Source: Allomyces macrogynus ATCC 38327 (lineage: Eukaryota > Blastocladiomycota > Blastocladiomycetes > Blastocladiales > Blastocladiaceae). From it: a stretch of DNA of 64,000 nt. Location of the stretch: the NCBI GenBank assembly GCA_000151295.1, contig GG745359.1, positions 423,159 through 487,158 on the forward strand, given 5' to 3'. The first letter of the stretch is position 1; every line of letters begins with the position of its first letter. Shown in pieces: positions 44,315 to 52,729 of this stretch. Both the position numbers and the translations under genes were made by a program. The notes beneath the pieces are model-generated. The model saw only the letters and a list, made by a program, of their open reading frames with translations. It had not been told where the DNA came from and ran no database searches.

Positions 44315-47092
44315 ATGCCGCGGTCCTTCCCTTCGAGCGACTCGCCAACCCCACCGCCGCCGGCCCCGCCCGTGCGCGGAGTCCCGCCGTCGGCGCCCGC
44401 GTTCCTGACGCCCGCTCGTGCGAACCGCGCGCTGAATGCGCCCGGTCGTCACGTTCGCGCTGAGGGCGTCCTCGCCGTGAATGCTGTCCTGCGAGCGCTC
44501 GTTGCAACGTGGGTGCAAGTCGCAGCGACGCTCACCGAGCATGGCACGCCGCCGCTGCGCGCGGAAGCGCTAGAGGCGTCGCTTCCGCAACTGATTGGGC
44601 GGCCCGTGCTTGACCGCGCTGTCGACGGGGCGCGCGCGGCCTGTACCGCTGCCGCTGCTGCTGCCGCTGCCGCGGCAACCGCTCCGCACGCCGCCGAGTC
44701 CGACGTCGAGCAAGTGATTCCGCGCGCCGTGACGGCGGCGGTCGTCGACGAGGCCCTCGTCCCGTTCCCGGCGTTCCGCCCGCCGCCCGACGACGCCGTG
44801 ACGTACGTGACGGGCGCGCTGGCCGCGATCGTCATGTACCTCTTTGACGTTTTGCGGCACCACGACCATCCGGCCACCACAGTCGACCACGAGCTCGTTC
44901 CGACGACCGTCGGCGTGGACGAAGTCGCGCGCGCGCTCGCCGACGACCCCGGGTTGGTCGCGGCGTACGTGAACCTCGATCTCGGGTCGTTGCTCGATGC
45001 CCTCGTCGCCGCGATCCGGCCACGGCCCATGTCGGGCGTCGCCCTCACTCCCGACTCGCCGTCCGCCCGGACCGCGTCCCCGCCACCGCTCACGAGCACG
45101 TCGCGCTCCGCGTCTCCTGCGCCGACGACCGACGCGTGCGAGTCGACGCCGTCGACCCCCGCGCGGTCCCGGCCCGCGAGCGTGGAACGCCGCCGCAGTC
45201 TGAACGCCGTGTCTGCACCCCCATCAGGCGCGCGTGGGAGTCGAATGAGCGAAATCATGACGCCTTCACCGGGCAGTTTGCCGCGTCGCCCCTCGGCGCC
45301 CGTGGCCGACCCGGTCAAGGCCGACGAGTTTGAGTCGCTCTTGTTGTCGGACGAGACCAAGAAGATTTCCTTGACGCCCGACCGATTGCGGTCGATGGAG
45401 CCGTCGCCGGGACTCGGTCCGATTGCGACCCCGCCGTCGACACCGCCCACGACGCGGAGGACGAGTCGTCGGCCCGGGTCAATGCTCGTGCCGGTGGGAC
45501 CGGACTTGGCGGCTGCAGCGGCAGCGGCGGGTTTGCCGTCGCCGTCGCCGCGGACAGAGTTGCCGGACCCGTTTGCGTCGGCTGCGTCGGACCCGGTGGC
45601 CAATGACTCGGCCGTCTTGAACGCGCAGCGTGCGAGTGTCGTGGTCGCAGCACTGACGACGGGGGTCGGTGCAGCCGCGGCCGCGCTCGTGGCGACGGGC
45701 GCCGACCAGTCGGCAGCCACGGGCAATATCAGCAGTGACGAAGACGACGATTTCCTGCCCAATGGTCGTCCACGCAGTGGGATCAGTGGCGGCAACGGCG
45801 CCGCGCGCCGGTCGAGTGCCGCGGAACTGACCGAGTTTTTCAACACGACCGTCCCACCCTCGCTCTCGTCCGCCGCGTCCGTGTCCACGCTGGAACCGGC
45901 CGCCGCTGAAGGGCCCGGCAAGTCCAAAAAAAAGCGCATTTTCTCCATGTTTGGCGGCGCGACCAAGCGCGACAAGGACAAGCACCGTCTCTCTGGCGGG
46001 GCCGGGTCGCCGCAACTCTTAACCTCGCAAGCGAGCATCGACTCGGCCACCACCGCCGCTGCAGCCGCCGCCGCAAAGAAATACACGATGCTCCCCGTCC
46101 CGCCGGGCGTCGACGCTTACCAGCCCGGCGCGCCGCCGCCCAACCTCGTCTTTGCCGACGCCGGCACGATCCACACGGCGCCCGTCGTTCCGCGGGCCGC
46201 GTCGGCCCCGATTCTCGCCCGCGCCGCGTCGGACGCGCGCGCACCGCCGATTCTCAACGACGACGATGGCGGCCCGCCGCCCGTCGCGCGGTCGTCTTCA
46301 TTGGCGCGGTCGGATTCGGCGCGCGCCGCACTCGCGCGGTGGGGTGCAAGGGACGTCGCTGACGCGTCCCCGCCGCCACCCGCGTCGCTCGGGTCGTCGC
46401 CGTCGTCGTCGGCCGGTGCGTCGGCACGCCGCGGGTCGGCGCCACCGCTGCGGATCATGACGGGCGCGCTGGCTGACAGCCCAGTGGTTGCGCCCGCGGC
46501 CGAAGTCGACGGGCCGCCGCCCCCACGCCGGCGCACGTCGCTGCGGTCAGCGTTCGCCGAGGTCCGGCATGGGACGCGCGCGCTCGCGGTGGACCCGTCC
46601 GCGACCGACTCGGACCGTCCCTCGCTCGATGTCGATTCGAGCGACATGGACCGCCGCGCATCGACTCCGCCGTTGCGCACTTCCCGGCGCCGGTCCGGAC
46701 CGCAATTCGTGAGCACCACGCAGCCCGAAGACCTGTCGGCATCCCTCGCGACCGCTGCGCGGTCAGACCTCGAAGCGCTAGTATGTGACTTGCAGGCACG
46801 ACTCGCGGCTGCCGAACTAGCCCGCGCGAATGCTGACCGTGCTGCGGCCAAAGCCGCGCGGAAATTGCACGATATGGCGTCTGCCGTGGCCGCGCGGAAC
46901 GCGACGATTGCGGCACTCCAGGCGGAGAATGCCGAGTTGGCGCACAGGTTGCATAGCGTGTTGCGGGTGTTGGCGAAGGCGGTACCGGGATTACCAGTTG
47001 CGGAAGGCGGGGCTGGTGGAAATGGGTCGGCGGCGAGTAGTCGTCGTGGGTCGCCCGGACCGGCTGGATTAGTGGCGCCGGCGGACACGTAG
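44315..47092 (+). CDS. Large Ser/Ala/Pro-rich protein with C-terminal coiled coil (unidentified)
   Basis: A single 926-codon ORF from a Met in good context (CACC-ATG). The N-terminal 250 residues are better structured (NAVLRALVATWVQVAATL; TYVTGALAAIVMYLFDVLRHH; VGVDEVARALADDP) and have the helical spacing of histone-fold-like or small all-helical domains, which is weak evidence. The middle is low-complexity Ser/Pro/Ala/Arg with many potential phosphosites and a basic KSKKKRIFSMFGG patch. The last 110 residues form a coiled coil (DLQARLAAAELARANADRAAAK; LQAENAELAHRLHSVLRVL). The frame is open upstream to 43952, but that part looks non-coding. Function unknown. Confidence 0.7.
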   Translation: MPRSFPSSDSPTPPPPAPPVRGVPPSAPAFLTPARANRALNAPGRHVRAEGVLAVNAVLRALVATWVQVAATLTEHGTPPLRAEALEASLPQLIGRPVLDRAVDGARAACTAAAAAAAAAATAPHAAESDVEQVIPRAVTAAVVDEALVPFPAFRPPPDDAVTYVTGALAAIVMYLFDVLRHHDHPATTVDHELVPTTVGVDEVARALADDPGLVAAYVNLDLGSLLDALVAAIRPRPMSGVALTPDSPSARTASPPPLTSTSRSASPAPTTDACESTPSTPARSRPASVERRRSLNAVSAPPSGARGSRMSEIMTPSPGSLPRRPSAPVADPVKADEFESLLLSDETKKISLTPDRLRSMEPSPGLGPIATPPSTPPTTRRTSRRPGSMLVPVGPDLAAAAAAAGLPSPSPRTELPDPFASAASDPVANDSAVLNAQRASVVVAALTTGVGAAAAALVATGADQSAATGNISSDEDDDFLPNGRPRSGISGGNGAARRSSAAELTEFFNTTVPPSLSSAASVSTLEPAAAEGPGKSKKKRIFSMFGGATKRDKDKHRLSGGAGSPQLLTSQASIDSATTAAAAAAAKKYTMLPVPPGVDAYQPGAPPPNLVFADAGTIHTAPVVPRAASAPILARAASDARAPPILNDDDGGPPPVARSSSLARSDSARAALARWGARDVADASPPPPASLGSSPSSSAGASARRGSAPPLRIMTGALADSPVVAPAAEVDGPPPPRRRTSLRSAFAEVRHGTRALAVDPSATDSDRPSLDVDSSDMDRRASTPPLRTSRRRSGPQFVSTTQPEDLSASLATAARSDLEALVCDLQARLAAAELARANADRAAAKAARKLHDMASAVAARNATIAALQAENAELAHRLHSVLRVLAKAVPGLPVAEGGAGGNGSAASSRRGSPGPAGLVAPADT

Positions 47093-47235
47093 CAGGTGTG
47101 GAGCCCCCTGTTGATGGTGGGGGGCGTGTACAGGCCGTTGGGGTTTGCGGATGTAATGTGAAAAATGTAACCATGATTTATTTTTGATTTGGATAGACGG
47201 GTCTAATCGGACACGAATCGCGACTATTTCGTAAT

Positions 47236-48028
47236 TCACGACTCGGGGACTGACAATGCGCGCACCGAGACTCCGGGCGCGCGGTCCCACGGACAGCACT
47301 TAGGTTCGGCGAGCCGGTCCCAGCACTTGCGGCAGATGCGGTGGCCGCACGGGTCAATCACTACGGCCAGCTGGATCAGCCCGAAGACATGGTCGGGATC
47401 AAGACGAGAGGCGAGAAACGAGAAACGCACCCAGCTCAACGGATTGTGCGTAACAGACAGTGCAGTCGACCGGGACCGCCTCCTCCATGACCACATCGTC
47501 GTCGGGCACCTGTGGCGCCGGCGACACATCCACCACGCTTCCTGCCGCCGCAGTCGCCATGAGCACCGCGTACCGTGCGCGAATCTCGTCGAGCGAGGCT
47601 TGGAATGCGGCCGTCGTCTCGGCGATTTCCGCTGCCATCGCCTGTGCGAGCGCGACCAAGTCAGCACCCGCTGTTGGACTTGGCTGTGCGACCGTTGGGG
47701 CCGCCGGCTCCGGGACTTTCTCGCGCACCGCCAACGTCTCAACCCGGTCGCCTGCATCAGCAGGGACGATACCCTTGATCGTGCGCGCAATGGTGTCGAC
47801 CGCGGCCGCGTGGTCAGCCGTCGGCACAAGCTGCAGGAACTTGTCCTCGTTCACCGTGAACGCGACCCAGGGGTCCTCGTTCTCCGGGAACTTGCGCCGC
47901 ACGTCGGTGATGCGCGTACCCGGGATGCAGTACGTGACGAGGTCGGCAAAGGACGGAATGACGGGTGCGCCGTCGCGCAGGACGAGACATGGGCCGTGGA
48001 CGGCGTGGGTCGCTGTGGAGACGGTCAT
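47236..48028 (-). CDS. C-terminal RING-finger protein
   Basis: Two exons (48028-47431, 47360-47236; 70-nt intron with GTGCGT donor) give 240 residues. Splicing restores a C3HC4-type RING: CTVC, then VIDPCGHRICRKC, then CCPWD. The N-terminal half has no domain I recognise. It contains MTVSTATHAVHGPCLVLRD and IPGTRITDVRRKFPENEDPW, which may be a small globular domain. An Ala-rich helix (LVALAQAMAAEIAETTAAF) precedes the RING. Such C-terminal RINGs usually act as E3 ubiquitin ligases; substrate unknown. It converges on the large protein gene at 44.3-47.1 kb. Confidence 0.75.
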
Positions 48029-48059
48029 GTGCGTGACAATGGGGATCTGGATAGGGGCA

Positions 48060-49054
48060 TTAGTTTGTGATCAGGGTCGGGTCAGGAGGGAGAAGGAGAC
48101 GGACATGATTGAACGCGAGCGTGATGGCGGCAGCGACAAGGGTCTCGTCAGTCATGGCGTCGGCGTCGCCAGTCAGTGGTGCCACACTGCTGCTGCTGCT
48201 TCTGCTCGCCGCCGCGGTCGTGGGGGATGATGGATTGAGCCGGTGCGATTCGAGCCGTCCCAGCATCCGCTCAATCGACTGCTCCGCGTCCAAGTGCTCG
48301 TCCTCGGGCAACTTCTGCTTGGCGCGTTCCTATCCGCCACCGTGGTGAGTCGCGATCCCAAGCGCATACGCAGCCAGTACAAGCGCAAGATTGGTCATAC
48401 CAAATCCTCTTCCGTGATGAGCAACTCCTCGACCGTCGGTATCCGAATCGTGTCCTCGGGACTCGAATCGCGGTGCGCGAACCAGCCGTCGTCAACCGTG
48501 TGCGACGGGCGCGACGACGAGGCTGTGGTCGTGCGGTCCCACCACCCTTTGGGTGCGCCGTAGTCGTCCACATCGTCGTCATCGTCATCGTCGTCCTCGT
48601 CTTCTTCATCGTCAGACCAGCCGCGGCCGCGGATTCCGGTCCTACTGCGTCGCGGCCGCTTCGGGCTCGGTTCTCCACTGGCGAGCGGACCCCATGCGCT
48701 GCTCGCTGATGCTTTTGAGCTGAGAGTCGAGGTGAACAGGCCTGACGGGTCGTGGTCGTCTGAATCCCCGCCATCGATGTCGTCCAGGCGCCAGTTGAGC
48801 CGTCGCGCGAGGGGCTTGGAGAAGGGCGTGCGAAAGGACGCGGGGGACGCGGTTTCTGAGAATCCGTCCGGGTCTCGACTTGGGAGCGCCGGCGACTGGT
48901 CCCGCGCACTTGGTTGGTCGGGACTCGCTGGTCGTGACCTTGCAGACGGGCTCGTGCGATCGGCAGGCACACCCGCGCCGTGGTGCGGCGTGCTGGGTGC
49001 GCCAAGTGTTGGTGATGGGTCGTGGTCGAAAGGGTTCATGGTGTTGGGCCGCAT
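48060..49054 (-). CDS. Acidic Ser/Asp-rich protein of unknown function
   Basis: Two exons (49054-48401, 48329-48060; 71-nt intron, GTATGA...TAG) give 307 residues from MRPNTMNPFDHD. A Met at 49039 is equally possible. The protein is Ser/Pro-rich, then basic (SPKRPRRSRTGIRGRGW), then strongly acidic with an uninterrupted Asp run (about 48570-48600). After the intron comes a helical segment (PEDEHLDAEQSIERMLGRLE). Composition suggests a nuclear or chromatin-associated protein, but no domain is recognised. It shares a roughly 310-nt divergent promoter with the FAD oxidase. Confidence 0.65.
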
Positions 49055-49366
49055 GGCATGAGCATCGGCCAGTTGGCGACGGCCGGCACAACCCCCAGGA
49101 AAATTTATGGCGCGTGTTACTGTGACTCGCGGCGCATATTGTTTTGATTGACACGAGCGCGTCTGCAATGTGGCCACTGCCGCCGCTGTGCGCATTGGCG
49201 TCCACAAGCGCGACGCGGCGCGAGGGGGGATAAATGCAGAGGACGATGCGTGTTGGGGCCGGTCAACTACTTCTCCCTTGCGGCGCGCTTAATTGCAAGA
49301 AAGTCCAACACGACACTCCATTTATCTCGATCGCTCGCGACCAAGTAATTTACCACGACTTGCACC
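49055..49366. promoter_or_regulatory. Divergent promoter between acidic protein and FAD oxidase
   Basis: A TATA-like GATAAATG lies near 49230, about 135 nt upstream of the oxidase ATG. A second AT-rich run (AAAATTTATGG) lies near 49098-49109, about 50 nt upstream of the reverse-strand ATG. Confidence 0.35.
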
Positions 49367-51011
49367 ATGACGACCAAGAACACCAGCACGACCCCACACC
49401 GCGTCGTCATTGTCGGCGCCGGCGAATTTGGCCTCGCTGCAGCGCTCGCCTACACGCGCCGCGACCCAGCTGCCAAGATCACCGTCCTCGAAGCCGACGC
49501 GCGCGACGACTCGGCGCGCGATGCGGCGTCCTGCGACCTGAACAAGATTGTGCGCTTCGACTATGGCGATGCGCGCGTCTACGAGCGGCTCGCGCTGCAA
49601 GCCATTGAGAAATGGAACGACGCGTCCTGGCCCGCGAGCGGTTGCTATGTCGAGTCGGGCGTCGTCTTTGCCGCTCCACCGGGCACGCAAATTGCGGATT
49701 TTGGGTTCGCACAAGCGGTGCTCGAGAGTGCTAATGCGTGGACGTGGCCGTCGTCCGGTCAACCCGTTGTGGCGCCCGTGCCGATCGCCGACGGCTTGTT
49801 CCCGGACGGGTCCAAGCTCGGCAAGCGGTTCCCAGCACTCGGTGCTGCCAAGGGGATTGACGGGTACCTGAACCGCACGGGCGGGTGGGCCAAGGCATCG
49901 GACGCGGTGACAGCCGTGCGCGCCGCGTGTATGCGGGCTGGGGTCAAGTTTGTGACGGGGGCCGAGCGTGGACGCGCTGTGCAAGTGATTCCCGGCGACC
50001 AGCCGACGGTCGTAGCGGCGGATGGCACGCGACATATGGCGGATACGGTCGTACTTGCTGCAGGCGCGTGGACGCCGAGCTTGCGTATGCCCTTAAGGGC
50101 ATACGCAGAGCTTGGTCCCGGTGTGGGCCAAGCACTTGCGCGCGCAAATGATGCCAGTGCTGCATTTCCATGTGCCGGTCTCGCAGCGCGCTGCGTTCAC
50201 GTCGGACAAGTTCCCGGTGTGGGCCGTTGCGCTGGATTCGGGTATGTGCCACTTATGCAGGATTGGATCTGTTTTGGAACCTGAGAGCTGACATGAGCGG
50301 TGCTACCAACAGACACGCTCGTCTACGGCTTCCCGATCACGGGCGACGGCATCCTCAAGGTCGCAATCGACCACGCCGGGTTCATTTCGTCACGCCGCAC
50401 CGAGAACGACGACATTTCCGTCTCGCTTGCCGCCACGACAGCCGGCGCTGCGACCATGCGAGGCCACGCACCAGCTCCTGGCACACTGCCCGCAACGTGC
50501 CTGCCGCTCTTCCACCGTGCCATTTCCGCCATCGTGCCGCACCTGCTCGAGTTCCCGATCGTTCACGCGCGGCTGTGCACCTACACAAACACTCCCGATC
50601 ACCACTTTGCGATTGCGCGTCAACCGGGCGGGATCGTCGTCGCGTCGGGCGGGTCGGGGCACGGTATGTTGCGCTTCGCCACACTTTTGGATTCACATCC
50701 ACCGAGGAGACGCACTCCACCGTGTAGCGTTCAAGTTCTTCCCTGTTCTCGGGGACCTGATTGTTGACGTGGCCACGGGTGTGCCTAATGTCGTGACCGA
50801 CTTCTTCTCGCTCGAGACGCGCGCCGTGCATGGCGCCACGTCGGGCACCAGCAACACGCTCGCGCCAGCGGCTACGAACGCGCCGACCCTCGCGGGTTCG
50901 GTGCCCGACGAGACGCACGGTCCGGCGCCGCAGAAGATCGAAGAGGTGCCGCTCGTGCGTGTGGTTGGGTCGACGCTGCGCGCGCTGGTCGCGCAGGCGG
51001 CCAAATTGTGA
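49367..51011 (+). CDS. FAD-dependent amine oxidase, fructosyl-amino-acid/saccharopine oxidase family
   Basis: Three exons (49367-50241, 50313-50663, 50728-51011). The dinucleotide-binding fold reads VVIVGAGEFGLAAAL. The family motif DLNKIVRFDYGD follows, then VVLAAGAWTPSL. After the palindrome at 50083-50106 the frame moves by one base, and TQSLVPVWAKHLRAQMM and FTSDKFPVWAVALDS continue. Exon 2 gives DTLVYGFPITGDGILK and LCTYTNTPD, whose cysteine is at the family's covalent FAD attachment site. The second and third exons rejoin to ASGGSGHAFKFFPVLG. Such enzymes oxidise N-substituted amino acids to an aldehyde or oxo-acid plus H2O2. The exon total has one base too many, so there is either a frameshift mutation or an assembly error at the palindrome. 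No C-terminal peroxisomal signal is clear. Confidence 0.85.
50083..50106. repeat. Perfect 24-nt palindrome inside the oxidase gene
   Basis: Twelve bases followed immediately by their exact reverse complement, centred on CTTAAG. The oxidase reading frame changes by one base across it. Confidence 0.95.
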
Positions 51012-51181
51012 TGATGTGGGGGAATACATTTTGTCGCAAAATATCGGTGACCGATTGAACTTGGTCGGAGGTGGGACGTGACAGATGACAATTGAAAGGA
51101 TGCTGTGAAGAACTGGTAACGCTATCGCATGATGGGGCCGATCATTCTTGCTACTTCACACACATCCAAGTCCACCACTTC

Positions 51182-51350
51182 TGTTGGCGCGTATGCAAGC
51201 GTCCCCCGCTTGCGCCCTGCCAACACGTGGTCCCCAATTAGACGCATAGTGTGAGGCGTCTTCCTACATAAGAAGGACGCTGCTGTGCGAAATACATCCT
51301 TACGCAATCCTCCCCGAAGTATCAGTCAGGGCCCCGTCCCGGTCGTATCA
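51182..51350 (+). repeat. 5' LTR
   Basis: 169 bp, TGTTGG...TATCA. It contains an inverted repeat (GCAAGCG / CGCTTGC, 51195-51213) and paired GACGC/GCGTC elements around a possible core promoter (CTACATAAGAAGG). Confidence 0.95.
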
Positions 51351-51352
51351 AC

Positions 51353-51372
51353 TGGTAGCGTCTGCAGGTTCG
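51353..51372 (+). promoter_or_regulatory. Primer-binding site
   Basis: Begins TGGTAGCG two bases after the LTR and continues TCTGCAGG. The reverse complement ends GCTACCA and reads like a tRNA T-arm plus acceptor stem with CCA, so a tRNA primer is likely. I cannot name the isoacceptor. Confidence 0.7.
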
Positions 51373-51435
51373 TTCCTTCAAGTGACGGACTGGCGTTGGA
51401 AGTGTGCGTTCGGGCGCTGGGCTTCCGCGGTTTCG

Positions 51436-51660
51436 TTTGCGCTGGTTCCTGTTTGGCGCGGTTTCTCGTTGGCGCTGGTTCCCATTTGGCGCGGTTTCTC
51501 GTTTGCGCCGGTTCTCGTTGGCGCAGTGTCTCGTTGCGCCGGTTCTCGTTTGGCGCGGTGTCTCAGTTGCGCTGGTTCTCATTTGGCGCGGTGTCTCGTT
51601 TGCGCCTGTTCTCGATAGCGCATTTTCGCGGTTGCGCCGGTTCTCGTTGGCGCGGTTTAC
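51436..51660 (+). repeat. Imperfect 32-33 bp tandem repeats in the element's leader
   Basis: About seven copies of a unit of the form TTGCGCYGGTTCTC followed by RTTTGGCGCGGTKTCTCG, between the primer-binding site and the gag start. Copies differ at several positions. Confidence 0.85.
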
Positions 51661-51739
51661 TTGTTGTGCAAATTCGTTGCGGGTTCCTGCCCATCGAGTT
51701 GTTTTCTCTCGTCTCGCGTTTTTCATCACGGTTGGCGTC

Positions 51740-52729
51740 ATGACGGGCGAACCGGCGACACCTGCGACGCCTCTTGAACAGCTGGCCGAGGTTCGGGCGG
51801 TGGTCGACCAGCACCTGCCCGCAATGATGGCGAATGATAATGCCCTCGCGACGCGGACGGTGGCCCTCGAGGGGTCGGTTTCGGAGGTCAAGACGGCCGT
51901 GGCCGAACAAGGCGCAAAACTCGATGCCCTCATGGTCATTTTGCAGAAGTTGTCGAACAATTCCGCGCCGCTGCCTGCGGCGCCGTCCCCAGATGCGGTT
52001 CCTGTTGCGGCAGTTGCCTCTGCTGCGTCGACGGCTCCTGCCATGGCTGTCGCTGGTGCCGCCGCGAGCCCGGTGGGAGACGAGACGGCGTATGGGGGCA
52101 ACGAAAAAATTCCGCCACCCAAGTTTGACGGCACAGGCACGTATGAGGCGGTCCGCGCGTGGTTCAGCGACGTGGGTAAGTGGGTCGCCTTCATGCGCGC
52201 GCGCAAGCACAGCGAGATGGCCATTGTTCTCTTGCTCGACCGCGCGTTCACGGGCGAGGCGGAGACCTACCGCGTGCTGCAGAACGCGACGGGCCAGTGG
52301 CCCACAACGCCCGAAGGTATTGCGAACACCGTTTCGGAGCGTTTCCGGCCCAAGACGGCGGCCCTGACCAAGCGTCGTGAACTGCAGCAGTTCCGTTTCC
52401 AGTCGGGTGGGACCATGGAGCAGCATGTGGCCGCGTTTGCGGCCCTGGCAGTGACTGTCGAGCAGGCGTCTGCCGCCGAGCTTTACTCGTGTTTCTTGGC
52501 GTCGGTGCCGACGAACGTCATGACGCTGCTCGGCGACGGTCGCTTGAACCCACCGTCGGAGGACCAGAACCTGCGTTGGTCGTTCATGGAGCAGGTCTAC
52601 ACCCGGGCCATCGACATTTGGGGCGTTCTCCAGCTTTCGAACGGGTTCAACATGCTGGCGGTGCATGATCGCGTACAGGACGACCCGTATGCAGGTCAAC
52701 GCTGTGCAAGGGCGCCGTGGCCATGGTAA
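51740..52729 (+). CDS. gag: Gag protein of the Ty3/Gypsy element
   Basis: About 329 codons from MTGEPATPATPLEQL. The frame is open upstream through the tandem repeats to 51404, but that part reads as repetitive nonsense. The N-terminal helix and Ala/Pro-rich linker precede a capsid-like region (PPPKFDGTGTYEAVRAWFSD; LLLDRAFTGEAETY; FRPKTAALTKRRELQQFRFQ; MEQHVAAFAALAV), typical of Gypsy Gag. No zinc knuckle lies in this frame; it is encoded in the overlapping pol frame. Gag stops at 52729, overlapping pol by about 65 nt in the +1 frame. Confidence 0.88.
   Translation: MTGEPATPATPLEQLAEVRAVVDQHLPAMMANDNALATRTVALEGSVSEVKTAVAEQGAKLDALMVILQKLSNNSAPLPAAPSPDAVPVAAVASAASTAPAMAVAGAAASPVGDETAYGGNEKIPPPKFDGTGTYEAVRAWFSDVGKWVAFMRARKHSEMAIVLLLDRAFTGEAETYRVLQNATGQWPTTPEGIANTVSERFRPKTAALTKRRELQQFRFQSGGTMEQHVAAFAALAVTVEQASAAELYSCFLASVPTNVMTLLGDGRLNPPSEDQNLRWSFMEQVYTRAIDIWGVLQLSNGFNMLAVHDRVQDDPYAGQRCARAPWPW

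Noticed and set aside
44449..46086. 545-codon reverse-strand ORF
   Set aside because: Ser/Ala/Thr/Arg-rich antisense shadow of the forward low-complexity protein.
51404..51739. Upstream extension of Gag through the leader repeats
   Set aside because: The frame is open, but it translates repetitive Arg/Phe/Ser sequence from the tandem repeats, and the first good Met with Gag-like sequence is at 51740.
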